This document shows, piece after piece, positions 44,279 through 52,434 of a stretch of DNA of 64,000 bases; positions within the stretch are counted from its first letter, which is position 1; each line of letters starts with the position of its first letter. Source of the stretch: Flavobacteriaceae bacterium. GTDB taxonomy: Bacteria > Bacteroidota > Bacteroidia > Flavobacteriales > Flavobacteriaceae. A program made the translations under genes and the position numbers. The notes beneath the pieces are model-generated. The model did no database searches. It was not told where the DNA came from and was given only the letters and a program-made list of their open reading frames with translations. The DNA is taken from contig JAHEET010000002.1 of assembly GCA_024640565.1 (NCBI GenBank), positions 1-64,000 of the forward strand, written 5' to 3'.

Positions 44279-45220
44279 TTACATTAAAAATTGTCCACTT
44301 ATTGAGGTATTGTTCTGCACTTTTTGCATAACATCCGCAAATAATGGGGCGCAAGATACTACTTTTATTTTAGATGTAGCTTTCTTTAAAGGAATAGTAT
44401 CGGAGACAATAAGTTCTGTTAAAGCTGAGTTTTCTATTTTCTCATAAGCACCCCCAGAAAGGATTGGGTGCGTACAAATGGCACGCACACTTAGGGCGCC
44501 TCTTTCTTTCATTAAATTGGCGGCATGTGCTAAAGTTCCTCCTGTATCAATCATGTCATCTACTAAGATTACATTTTTTCCTTTTACATCGCCAATAAGT
44601 TCCATATGAGAAATAACGTTTGCTTTTTTACGTTGTTTGTAACAAATCACCACATCGGAATGTAAGTGTTTGGAATAAGCATAGGCTCTTTTAGAACCGC
44701 CCATGTCTGGAGATGCTATTGTAAGGTTTTCAAGTTTTAGGCTGTTAATGTAGGGCATGAAAATGGTAGAGGCATACAAATGATCTACGGGTTTTTCAAA
44801 AAATCCTTGAATTTGATCGGCATGTAAATCCATGGTCATAATTCGTGTTGCACCGGCAGTTTGCAATAGATTGGCCACTAATTTAGCACCAATAGCGACT
44901 CTGGGTTTGTCTTTTCGATCTTGTCTTGCCCATCCAAAATAGGGCATTACAGCTGTTATGTGCCTGGCAGATGCTCTTTTGGCGGCATCAATCATTAGTA
45001 ACATTTCCATTAAATTATCGGCAGATGGAAATGTAGAGCCAATTAAAAAGAGTCTTCTTCCTCTTACAGATTCTTCAAAAGCGGGCTGAAATTCGCCATC
45101 GCTAAAATGAGATGTAGTAAGTTTTCCGAGTTCGGCACCGTATTCTTTGGCTATTTTTTGTGCCAATTCGGTACTTTGAGAACAGGCAAAAAGTTTTGGG
45201 GCAAGTTGATTTGAAGACAT
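44279..45220 (-). CDS. prs: ribose-phosphate pyrophosphokinase
   Basis: 313 residues. It makes PRPP, the precursor for nucleotides and used by the upp product elsewhere in the window. Conserved elements are FSDGEFQPAFEESVRG, GWARQDRKDKPRV, DLHADQIQGFF, the regulatory flexible-loop region, and the PRPP-binding NVILVDDMIDTGGTL near residue 218. It is the first gene of a prs-rplY unit on the minus strand, a common flavobacterial order. Confidence 0.96.
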   Translation of the reverse strand: MSSNQLAPKLFACSQSTELAQKIAKEYGAELGKLTTSHFSDGEFQPAFEESVRGRRLFLIGSTFPSADNLMEMLLMIDAAKRASARHITAVMPYFGWARQDRKDKPRVAIGAKLVANLLQTAGATRIMTMDLHADQIQGFFEKPVDHLYASTIFMPYINSLKLENLTIASPDMGGSKRAYAYSKHLHSDVVICYKQRKKANVISHMELIGDVKGKNVILVDDMIDTGGTLAHAANLMKERGALSVRAICTHPILSGGAYEKIENSALTELIVSDTIPLKKATSKIKVVSCAPLFADVMQKVQNNTSISGQFLM

Positions 45221-45246
45221 TTAGTTGAGGTTTGTTGTTGTGATCA

Positions 45247-45254
45247 CAAAAATA
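45247..45254 (-). promoter_or_regulatory. -7 box (TATTTTTG) of prs-rplY
   Basis: An exact TAnnTTTG match on the minus strand, 26 bases before the prs ATG. Confidence 0.4.
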
Positions 45255-45310
45255 TAAATTATTTAATGAGTTTGGATGAAATTTAAGCGATTAAAACTAA
45301 AAATATTTAT

Positions 45311-45318
45311 TAGCTTTG
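45311..45318 (+). promoter_or_regulatory. -7 box (TAGCTTTG) of tRNA-Leu
   Basis: An exact TAnnTTTG match 17 bases before the tRNA 5' end. No clear -33 element at the usual distance. Confidence 0.45.
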
Positions 45319-45335
45319 CAACAGACTATAAAAAT

Positions 45336-45417
45336 GCTCAAGTGGCGGAATTGGTAGACGCGCTGGATTCAAAATCCAGTTCTTTCGAGAGTGTGGGTTC
45401 GATTCCCACCTTGAGTA
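45336..45417 (+). tRNA. tRNA-Leu (anticodon CAA)
   Basis: A class II tRNA. The acceptor stem GCTCAAG pairs with CTTGAGT, with a G-T first pair. The five-pair anticodon stem CTGGA/TCCAG encloses a loop with CAA, followed by a long variable arm and a T-arm with GGTTCGATTCC. It reads UUG codons. No encoded CCA. The accessory stretch at 45.5-48.4 kb starts immediately after its terminator. Confidence 0.95.
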
Positions 45418-45419
45418 CA

Positions 45420-45464
45420 AATTATCCCCAAGAATAAATTATTATTCTTGGGGATAATTTTTTT
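45420..45464 (+). terminator. Terminator of tRNA-Leu
   Basis: A near-perfect stem of about 19 pairs (AATTATCCCCAAGAATAA with TTATTCTTGGGGATAATT) closed by a short loop and followed by TTTTTTT. One of the strongest hairpins in the window. Confidence 0.9.
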
Positions 45465-45498
45465 AAACCGATCGCTAACGCGGTACTATTATAAATAA

Positions 45499-45870
45499 TT
45501 AGTCTGGTGAACATTGACATATCGATAATGTGAATTGCGTAGAACTTTTTGTTAATTCAATAAAAGCGTCTTTACTAATTTTATTAAAATCTTTATCAAA
45601 ATAAATAAAGTTATACCCAATCGAGAGAGATAAATCAATAAACTCTTTTTTGAATTTATTGTCAGATTTTATATTAGTTTGTATTCCATCTTCGTCAATA
45701 TCTAAAAACAAATCTTCCCTAAATAGTTTTAAATCAATTTCATCATAAAAACCCCAGCACTGCTCATCCCACAAATCTCTGTCATTATCCAATTTTTCTT
45801 TTAAAATATAATCTTCAACCGGGTCTTCCATAGAACAATTAAACGGGACATTAATTCCAATAAAGTACAT
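45499..45870 (-). CDS. acidic orphan protein
   Basis: 123 residues, unrecognised. No signal peptide or membrane helix. It is strongly acidic, with roughly twice as many Asp/Glu as Lys/Arg, and has three cysteines near the ends, including SICQCSPD. Codon use is AT-rich like the GIY-YIG gene nearby and unlike the flanking housekeeping genes. Small acidic proteins in such settings are often immunity or antitoxin-like, but nothing in this one proves that. It lies between the tRNA-Leu terminator and a phage-type gene fragment. Confidence 0.55.
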   Translation of the reverse strand: MYFIGINVPFNCSMEDPVEDYILKEKLDNDRDLWDEQCWGFYDEIDLKLFREDLFLDIDEDGIQTNIKSDNKFKKEFIDLSLSIGYNFIYFDKDFNKISKDAFIELTKSSTQFTLSICQCSPD

Positions 45871-45931
45871 ATAGTCTTAAAATTAGTTAGATTTTAAATT
45901 TAAGAAATTTTTTCTAAAATTTAGCTTAAGA

Positions 45932-46048
45932 TTAAATTTTCTCAACTTTTCTAAATCTTTCATGGAATATTTCCTTAATCTCTTTGGTTAGTTTATTGGT
46001 AGCCCCTTTAGTTCGTCCACCAAGTTTATTTCCTTTTTGAAATGGCAT
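45932..46048 (-). pseudogene. 5' fragment of a phage-type gene (fragment A)
   Basis: From ATG 46048 it reads 38 codons beginning MPFQKGNKLGGRTKGATNK, a start common in small phage or DUF5681-like proteins, then ends. A second frame over its 3' half reads KDLEKLRKF at 45934-45960, nine codons that match fragment B (KDLEKLREF at 47061-47087) at eight of nine residues. This suggests a frameshifted, truncated member of one family. The family name is my recollection. Confidence 0.5.
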
Positions 46049-46063
46049 ATTTTATTATATTTG
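46034..46063 (+). promoter_or_regulatory. Promoter candidate for the short ORF and GIY-YIG gene
   Basis: TTTTTG (46034-46039) and TATATTTG (46056-46063) are 16 bases apart, slightly short for the Bacteroidota consensus. Transcription would start close to the ATG at 46068. The box overlaps the start of fragment A on the other strand. Confidence 0.4.
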
Positions 46064-46067
46064 GTTT

Positions 46068-46169
46068 ATGAAAAAGGTTTGGGCCTGGATTAGTTTATTT
46101 GTTGCAATTTCGCATGGCATTATTGCTTTTTTGTGTGCCTATAGAAATGATATAATTGGAGTAGATTAA
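46068..46169 (+). CDS. possible 33-residue membrane peptide
   Basis: ATG 46068 opens 33 codons: MKKVWAWI, a hydrophobic helix to about residue 25 (SLFVAISHGIIAFLCAY), then a short polar end (RNDIIGVD). It begins just after a good -7 box and stops 5 bases before the GIY-YIG gene. This spacing fits a two-gene unit, but a peptide this short could also be chance. No family recognised. Confidence 0.4.
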   Translation: MKKVWAWISLFVAISHGIIAFLCAYRNDIIGVD

Positions 46170-46174
46170 AATTT

Positions 46175-46852
46175 ATGAGTTACACTGAAACAATGTTAGA
46201 ATATGTTTATGATCAATACTGTCTCTTTTATAATATGGAGGACACATTAGATTTTATTGAAGATGAGATAGATTTCACAAGAGAAAAAATTAAAGATATG
46301 ATACAACATACTATTGATTACAACAAAGAACAGTTTATTAAAGATTATAATTCATTAGTTGAAGGATTTAAATCCAAATTTAATTTTACTGAAATAGATT
46401 GTAAAAAAGAAAGAATCAAATGGCCCAAAAAGAGTGGTGTATATGTGATTTGGGAAAATAATGATAGTTCTCTCGATAACTTAAAATATGTTGGAATGAC
46501 TGGAAAATTTAAAAGAGACAGTAAGGGGGGAGTTGTTTTTAATTCAGGCACTTTTGATAAAAGAGATTATAGATATACTCCATATAGATTTTGTGAGTCA
46601 ATTAAAGATGGAGATAACCGATTTGAGTTTAGGTATGGTCCAAAAGGAAAGAATGAGGTTGAACAATCCAAGATAAAATATCAGTACAATGCTTATGAAA
46701 AAAAAATATGTTACTCTAAGTTAAAAATACATTGTTTTCATGTATCTGATAATCAAAGAGAATACTATACACCTGAACTTCTTGAAAAAGAAATACTAAC
46801 TAAATATTTAAAAAGTTCAGGAAATCTTCCTCCAGCTAATAATGAGTTATAA
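46175..46852 (+). CDS. GIY-YIG nuclease-like protein
   Basis: 225 residues. A helical, charged N-terminal part (about 1-80) is followed by a GIY-YIG fold. KKSGVYVIWEN near residue 88 and LKYVGMTGKF near residue 105 form the two halves of the signature with Tyr retained in both. LEKEILTKYLKSSGNLPPANNE at the C-terminus carries a candidate metal-binding Glu and the terminal Asn. Such domains occur in restriction enzymes, homing nucleases and repair enzymes. No methyltransferase lies near, so a classical restriction system is not shown. Confidence 0.65.
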   Translation: MSYTETMLEYVYDQYCLFYNMEDTLDFIEDEIDFTREKIKDMIQHTIDYNKEQFIKDYNSLVEGFKSKFNFTEIDCKKERIKWPKKSGVYVIWENNDSSLDNLKYVGMTGKFKRDSKGGVVFNSGTFDKRDYRYTPYRFCESIKDGDNRFEFRYGPKGKNEVEQSKIKYQYNAYEKKICYSKLKIHCFHVSDNQREYYTPELLEKEILTKYLKSSGNLPPANNEL

Positions 46853-47129
46853 TTATATAAAATTCTTTCAAATCATACCCAACAAAACTCCTCTCTAACT
46901 TACCACAAATCTTTCCAGTAGTTCTACTTCCCAAAAAAAATTCATTCTTTGGAAGAATAATTTCTCTAAGCGTAACAATTAAGCCCTTGTAACCTTCATA
47001 AGTAAGAACTCTAAAGAGTTATGATAAACTCAATAACTTAAGTTTTTTGTGTGTTTCTGTAAACTCTCTAAGCTTTTCAAGGTCTTTCAAAAAAAAGTTC
47101 GATAATTGGAGTACGTTGTGTACAATAAA
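46836..47129 (-). pseudogene. decayed gene fragment (fragment B) related to fragment A
   Basis: On the minus strand one frame runs 97 codons from 47129 with a single internal stop at 47019-47021. The part before the stop reads FFLKDLEKLREFTETHKKLKLL, matching the second frame of fragment A. The part after it includes FFLGSRTTGKICGKLE, weakly like the LGGRTKG start of fragment A. Its 3' end overlaps the last 17 bases of the GIY-YIG gene. No start codon is evident. Probably a broken copy or two copies fused. Confidence 0.45.
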
Positions 47130-47131
47130 TC

Positions 47132-47166
47132 AAAAAGCAAGCTAAAATACAAAGCTTGCTTTTTTG
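47132..47166. terminator. Bidirectional terminator-like hairpin
   Basis: AAAAAGCAAGCT pairs with AGCTTGCTTTTT around a nine-base loop, with T-runs on both strands. It lies just beyond the 5' end of fragment B and past the GIY-YIG gene. Bases 47167-47330 show nothing further that I can identify. Confidence 0.7.
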
Positions 47167-47330
47167 TTTTTGTGGATTTTTGATTTTCAAAACGACGCTT
47201 TGGGGAAAAACAACCGAAGAGCTTTAATCCCACTATACCTTCAAAATAAAATCTCGAAAGTATGTGATAAAAAAAGTGATGTGTAAGGTTTAAAAAATAC
47301 TATTGTTTTTCATTTTGCAGAAAGTTTATA

Positions 47331-47519
47331 TTACTCCACAATAAACTTTTTAGTATAAGTAATCCCCCCAGCATGAATTTTTAATAAATACATACCCAAT
47401 GTTAAATTAGAAACATCAATATGGTTATTGATCAATGAAAGGTTGTTAACTTTCCTTCCAATAAGATTATATACTTCAACTTTATCAATGGACAAAGAAG
47501 TTTCTAATTGAAGAATATT
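47331..47519 (-). pseudogene. orphan T9SS type A sorting-domain fragment
   Basis: On the minus strand this encodes only the C-terminal tail of a secreted protein: NILQLETSLSIDKVEVYNLIG, then LGMYLLKIHAGG and YTKKFIVE. This is the type A sorting domain recognised by the type IX secretion system. The passenger domain upstream is missing; homology stops at about 47519, where the truncated amylase on the other strand begins. Confidence 0.75.
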
Positions 47520-48414
47520 GGAAGGACGGATTATATTACAGAATTTGGAATTGATGGATACAGAGTAGATACTGTAAAGCACACAGAGGAATCTGTTTGG
47601 CAAGAATTTAAAACAGAATGCAATTTTGCTTTTGAAGCTTACAAAAAAAATAACCCAAAGAAAGTTTTAGATACTACTAATTTTTATTTAGTAGGAGAAG
47701 TGTATAATTATGCCATTTCTCATGGAAAAGAATTTGATTTTGGTGATAAAAAGGTAAATTATTTTGATAAAGCCTTTAATAGCCTGATTAATTTTGAGCT
47801 AAAATGGAATGTCAAACAAATGACAGAAAAAGATATTTTTCATAAATACGATTCTATTCTGAACAACAATTTAAAAGACTATGGAGTTTTAAATTATCTT
47901 ACTTCTCATGATGATGAAAGTCCTTATGATAAAGAAAGAAAAAAACCATACAAAACAGCTACAATGTTGTTTTTAACACCCGGCACTTCACAAGTTTATT
48001 ACGGTGATGAGTCTATGAGAAATTTAACAATCAATGGAACAGTAGGAGATGCTACTTTACGTTCTTTTATGAATTGGGATGCTATTGCTAAAAACGATAC
48101 AACCAAAAGTATTTTAAAAACATTGGCAAAAATTAGGTCAGTTTAGGAATAATCATATGGCTGTAGGTGCTGGAAAACATCAATTAATTTCATCAGAAAA
48201 AGGGTTGGTTTTTTCAAGGGTCAGGCATAAGGATAGGGTTGTTGTTGGGATTAACTTACCTAAAGGCAAAAAAGAAATAAATGTTGCCGATATCTTTAAA
48301 AATGGAGAAAAGTTAAAAGATTTTTATGCTGGTCAATCTGTAAAAGTAAAAAAAGGAATTGTGACTTTGGATTCCAAATTTGATATTGTATTATTAGAAA
48401 AAACAAACAATTAA
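47520..48414 (+). pseudogene. 5'-truncated, frameshifted alpha-amylase (GH13)
   Basis: Homology begins near 47529 with DYITEFGIDGYRVDTVKHTEE, which holds the GH13 nucleophile region. FYLVGEVYNY (acid/base Glu) and LTSHDDESPYDK (third carboxylate region) follow, then YYGDESMRN. The N-terminal half of the barrel is gone. At about 48135 an extra base shifts the frame: the first frame stops at 48146, while the shifted frame continues as GQFRNNH and joins MAVGAGKHQ, with the C-terminal beta domain ending at 48414. The stop and start lines of the two pieces come from one ancestral gene. Confidence 0.85.
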
Positions 48415-48512
48415 AATCTATTTTAAGATTTTCCAAGGGCAATTGTAAGGATGTTTTCAATGGTTAAAAAAGAAATAATTTCACTCTGCATATTCTCCCC
48501 AGATAGTTTTAT

Positions 48513-48520
48513 TAAATTTG
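48513..48520 (+). promoter_or_regulatory. -7 box (TAAATTTG) of the acyltransferase gene
   Basis: An exact TAnnTTTG match 31 bases before ATG 48552. No clear -33 element. Confidence 0.4.
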
Positions 48521-48551
48521 CAAAACCAATCCAATAAATACCCAACCTTTA

Positions 48552-49637
48552 ATGCGCTCTAAAAACAAAAAAAGAGTACACTTTATAGATGCTATGCGCG
48601 CATATGCCATACTAATGATGTTGCAAGGTCATTTTATAGGACTTAGTTTGGAAGCATTTGATACATTAGCTTCCTTAAAAAGAAGTACAGGAACCTCTGG
48701 CTCATTTTTTTTTGACCATTGGTACTTTATGAAAGGACTTACTGCGCCATTATTCTTTTTTGTTACGGGACTGGTTTTTGTCTTTTTACTCCTGCAAAAT
48801 CACGATCCAGAAAAGCGAAACCCTAGAGTAAAAAAAGGAATCGTTAGGGGTTTTGAGCTTATTTTCTGGGGCTATCTGCTACAACTTAATTTGCGATACT
48901 TCACTAGCACTTTTTATAGCGACACCCCCATCATATATGCATTCCATGTACTGCAATGCATTGGGGTAAGTATTCTAATATTGATTGGTTTATACCTCCT
49001 CTACAGAAGTATTAAAAACATCCCTTTATTCCTCTATTACCTGTTGGGTGGAATCCTTCTTTTTGGCGTCTATAATACCCTAAAAACACAACCCTCATTT
49101 CCTGCAAACAGTCCGCAATTCCTTCAAAATATTTTCAAGGGGCCTCATGCCATTTTTCCCCTAGTTCCTTGGGCAGGCTTTGTGCTATTTGGCGGAGTCT
49201 TTGGCGTTGTAATGCACACTTTAAAAAATAAATTTACAAGCATCGCACTCAGTATTGTCATGCTTAGCATTGCTTTTGGCTTGAAATACATTTCTTATGA
49301 ACATGGTGCCGTATGGCTCTACAATCGATTGGGAGAAGTACTCATCGTAACCGTTGTTTTTATGCAACTCGAAAATTGGTTTTCTAAAAGAGGAAAATTA
49401 TTTTTATCCGTAGGGCAAAAAACACTGTTTATATACCTGTGGCACACCATTGTATTGTATGGTGGAATTATAGGTGTTGGTTTAAACAATTTCATAAAAA
49501 GACAACTAACAGCTCCTGAGGCCATTTTTGGTGCCCTGCTCTTTTTAATTGGCTTTGTCTATTTCTCAAAATTAAGTCCCTTTTTTGATGCACTTAAAGC
49601 AAAGGTTTTTAAATTCTTAAGACTGCCTGTTGCTTAA
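48552..49637 (+). CDS. polytopic membrane acyltransferase-like protein (HGSNAT/DUF1624 type)
   Basis: 361 residues with about nine or ten membrane helices. The N-terminal HFIDAMRAYAILMMLQGHFI has the Arg/His pattern of heparan-alpha-glucosaminide N-acetyltransferase-like and DUF1624 proteins; LTAPLFFFVTGLVF and FLSVGQKTLFIYLWHTIVLY (catalytic-type His) follow. It likely transfers an acyl group across or at the inner membrane. The substrate is unknown. It is the first intact gene after the accessory stretch. Confidence 0.8.
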   Translation: MRSKNKKRVHFIDAMRAYAILMMLQGHFIGLSLEAFDTLASLKRSTGTSGSFFFDHWYFMKGLTAPLFFFVTGLVFVFLLLQNHDPEKRNPRVKKGIVRGFELIFWGYLLQLNLRYFTSTFYSDTPIIYAFHVLQCIGVSILILIGLYLLYRSIKNIPLFLYYLLGGILLFGVYNTLKTQPSFPANSPQFLQNIFKGPHAIFPLVPWAGFVLFGGVFGVVMHTLKNKFTSIALSIVMLSIAFGLKYISYEHGAVWLYNRLGEVLIVTVVFMQLENWFSKRGKLFLSVGQKTLFIYLWHTIVLYGGIIGVGLNNFIKRQLTAPEAIFGALLFLIGFVYFSKLSPFFDALKAKVFKFLRLPVA

Positions 49638-49702
49638 TAATGTATTTGATGGTGCTGTTTTCACAAACTAGAAATGGACCCTCATTCTTACAATCTTTTT
49701 AA

Positions 49703-49710
49703 TATCTTTG
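49703..49710 (+). promoter_or_regulatory. -7 box (TATCTTTG) of the HupE/UreJ-like gene
   Basis: An exact TAnnTTTG match 27 bases before ATG 49738. Confidence 0.4.
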
Positions 49711-49737
49711 AAAATCAACTAAAAATAATTCTCAAAA

Positions 49738-50319
49738 ATGGATGCGTTTATTCTCTATTTTAAAATGGGCTTCTACCATGTCCTAGATTTTTCTGCTTTC
49801 GATCATATCTTGTTTCTTATTGTATTGGCCGTTGTTTTTAATTTCAAACAAAAAAGTAAAGTAGCTTGGCTGGTTACGCTTTTTACAATTGGGCACTCTA
49901 TCACATTGGGCTTATCTGCCTTTGGCGTTGTAAAGGTATCCACTAAGCTTATTGAATTTTTAATTCCAGTAACCATTTTAATCACAGGCTTTATGAATGT
50001 TTTTAGAGCAAAAAAAGCCGCTTCGGGATCAGAGAGTATCAATTTAATATTCGCCCTCTTTTTTGGCCTCATTCACGGATTGGGCTTTTCTACTTATTTT
50101 AAAATGATGGTCAGCAAAGGCGAAGATAAAATAGTGCCACTCTTAGAATTTGCCTTGGGCATCGAGGTTTCGCAAATTATTATTGTTTTTGGAATTTTAG
50201 TGCTTGGTACTTTTCTAGATTTTTTCACAAGAGTCTCCAAAAGAGATTGGATTTTAGTCGCCTCCTCAATCGTTATTGGAATTTCATTCCAAATGATGTT
50301 AGAGCGCATCTATTGGTAA
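49738..50319 (+). CDS. HupE/UreJ-family membrane protein
   Basis: 193 residues with about six membrane helices and histidines typical of the family: YHVLDFSAFDHILFL near residue 14, TIGHSITLGLSAFG near 55, and FGLIHGLGFS near 111. HupE and UreJ act in nickel uptake or metalloenzyme maturation, but no hydrogenase or urease genes lie here, so a general metal-transport role is only inferred. Confidence 0.85.
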   Translation: MDAFILYFKMGFYHVLDFSAFDHILFLIVLAVVFNFKQKSKVAWLVTLFTIGHSITLGLSAFGVVKVSTKLIEFLIPVTILITGFMNVFRAKKAASGSESINLIFALFFGLIHGLGFSTYFKMMVSKGEDKIVPLLEFALGIEVSQIIIVFGILVLGTFLDFFTRVSKRDWILVASSIVIGISFQMMLERIYW

Positions 50320-50429
50320 AATACGAAACGTTCCTTTTCATAGAAAAAGAACCTAGAACCCTCATTTTAGATCCATTTTTGTCAATTTATTAACGCCTTT
50401 ATTCTACAAATCTTTTTACTTTCGTAGCC

Positions 50430-50855
50430 ATGACAGCACAAAAGCAATTAAAATATGATATCGCCTATCTAAAAATGGCCTTTGAGTGGGGAAAACTTTC
50501 GCACTGTAAGCGCAAACAAGTAGGAGCATTAATCGTGAAAGATCGGATGATTATCTCTGACGGTTTTAATGGAACACCTACTGGTTTTGACAATTGTTGT
50601 GAGGATGCCGAAGGGCTTACCAAATGGGAAGTGTTGCATGCAGAAGCGAACGCCCTTTTAAAAGTGGCTGCCTCCACACAATCCTCAAAAAATGCTACAT
50701 TATATATCACCCTTTCACCTTGCACACAATGCAGTAAACTCATTCATCAAGCCGGAATTAAAAGAGTCGTTTATGCAAATGCCTATCGAGATCGAGCTGG
50801 CTTAGATTTTCTAGAAAAAGCGGGGGTAACTACGATGCACTTACCTTATGAATAA
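50430..50855 (+). CDS. deoxycytidylate deaminase family protein
   Basis: 141 residues of the cytidine/dCMP deaminase superfamily. The zinc site is complete: VLHAEANALL (His and catalytic Glu) near residue 72 and LSPCTQCSKLI (PCxxC) near residue 99. CKRKQVGALIVKDRMIISDGFNGTP is the typical N-terminal block of dCMP deaminases, which make dUMP for thymidylate synthesis. Its last eight bases overlap the S41 peptidase gene, implying cotranscription. Confidence 0.93.
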   Translation: MTAQKQLKYDIAYLKMAFEWGKLSHCKRKQVGALIVKDRMIISDGFNGTPTGFDNCCEDAEGLTKWEVLHAEANALLKVAASTQSSKNATLYITLSPCTQCSKLIHQAGIKRVVYANAYRDRAGLDFLEKAGVTTMHLPYE

Positions 50856-52419
50856 AAACAACCTACCCATCTATTTTTCGTTGGCTGTAATTTTTGGGAT
50901 CCTACTTGGTTCCTTTTTTAACGGAAACGCACGTGGATTTTCATCCTTTTCTTCAAATGCGAAGAATGAATTAAAAATAAAAAAACTGCTCAACTACATA
51001 CAAAGAGACTATGTAGACACGGTAAATACCGACAAACTTTTGGACGGTGCAATCGCACAAATGCTCCATAAGTTAGACCCACATTCCGTCTATATTCCGA
51101 AAGAAAACCTGCAAGCAATTACCGAAAATATGCAGGGGAATTTTGTAGGGATTGGTGTGCAGTTTCGAATGATACAAGACTCAATTACTGTTATTCAACC
51201 TATTAAAGGAGGTCCCAGCATAAAAGCAGGGATCAAAGCGGGGGACCGAATTTTAATGGCTGATAAAGACACCTTGTTTGGTAAAAATATAAGTAGCGGG
51301 AAAGTTCCAAAATTTTTAAAAGGAAAGCCGAAAACAAAAGTTACTTTACAAATTTACAGAAAGTCGATCGACAGTCTGTTTACTATTTCAATTACACGTG
51401 GTAAAGTAACTATTAAAAGTGTAGACTTGGCCTACATGATCAACGACCGTCTTGGATATATGAAACTCGAACGTTTTGCTAGAAATACCTACCGCGAATT
51501 CAGAACTTCCTTACAAGCTTTAAAAAGGAAAGGAATGGCTACTTTAATTCTCGATTTACGTGGCAATGGTGGAGGGTTTATTGATATTGCGAATCGGATT
51601 GTTGATGAATTTTTAGAAGATGAAAAACGCATTGTTTTTACAAAAAATAACAAAAATGAAATTACCGAATCATTTGCAACCGAAAACGGAATTTTTGAAA
51701 ACGGAGGGGTTTATGTCTTAATAGATGAAAATTCTGCTTCTGCTTCCGAAATCTTAGCGGGCGCTTTACAGGACAATGATAAGGGAACCATTGTAGGGCG
51801 TCGTTCTTTTGGGAAAGGCTTGGTACAGCAAGAAATGGACTTGGGCGATGGCTCTGCTGTACGCTTAACAATTGCACGATATTACACCCCAACGGGAAGG
51901 TCCATTCAAAAACCATATCAAAAAAACGGAGACGACGCATATGCTTCTGATTTTCAGCAACGTGTGAGAAGCGGAGAACTCTCCAACAAAGACAGTATTC
52001 CCGTGATAGATTCTCTAAAATATACAACGCCTAAAGGCAAAATTGTATATGGTGGCGGGGGTATTATTCCCGATGTTTTTGTCCCAATTGACACTACTTC
52101 CTATATGAACAACTTCTATTTTATTGCAATTACGAATTTTGCCTTTGAATATGTTGATCGCAATCGAAGGCAAATTGCTGAAAAATGGACTTTAGAGACG
52201 TTCATTAGTGATTTTGATTCGGACGCACGCGTTTATGATAAATTCTATGCAAAAATCAAAGAATTTAACCCTTCGATTAAAACACAAAAAATCCTTCAGA
52301 AATATTTAAAATCTTCCATTGCTAACGAAATTTTTGGAGATGTAGGGTTTTACAGAATGCAACATAAAAATGACAAAATGATTCTGAAAGTATTGGAGTT
52401 GGAAAATCAGCAAGAATAA
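50848..52419 (+). CDS. S41 family C-terminal processing peptidase
   Basis: 523 residues. An N-terminal membrane/signal segment (about residues 7-25) leads to a helical region with LDPHSVYIP, a PDZ domain (about 90-180; GPSIKAGIKAGDRIL) and the peptidase core (about 185-380). The catalytic Ser lies in DENSASASEILAGAL and the Lys in RRSFGKGLVQQ. It should be periplasmic and cleave C-terminal tails of exported proteins. It overlaps the dCMP deaminase gene by eight bases, and lpxH follows after 15 bases, a common flavobacterial order. Confidence 0.94.
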   Translation: MNKNNLPIYFSLAVIFGILLGSFFNGNARGFSSFSSNAKNELKIKKLLNYIQRDYVDTVNTDKLLDGAIAQMLHKLDPHSVYIPKENLQAITENMQGNFVGIGVQFRMIQDSITVIQPIKGGPSIKAGIKAGDRILMADKDTLFGKNISSGKVPKFLKGKPKTKVTLQIYRKSIDSLFTISITRGKVTIKSVDLAYMINDRLGYMKLERFARNTYREFRTSLQALKRKGMATLILDLRGNGGGFIDIANRIVDEFLEDEKRIVFTKNNKNEITESFATENGIFENGGVYVLIDENSASASEILAGALQDNDKGTIVGRRSFGKGLVQQEMDLGDGSAVRLTIARYYTPTGRSIQKPYQKNGDDAYASDFQQRVRSGELSNKDSIPVIDSLKYTTPKGKIVYGGGGIIPDVFVPIDTTSYMNNFYFIAITNFAFEYVDRNRRQIAEKWTLETFISDFDSDARVYDKFYAKIKEFNPSIKTQKILQKYLKSSIANEIFGDVGFYRMQHKNDKMILKVLELENQQE

Positions 52420-52434
52420 CGTTACTTTGTACCA

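Noticed and set aside
47105..47120. A possible duplicate of the tRNA-Leu 3' end (TTGGAGTAC near 47107)
   Set aside because: Only a few bases agree and the T-arm sequence is absent, so it is not an attachment-site repeat.
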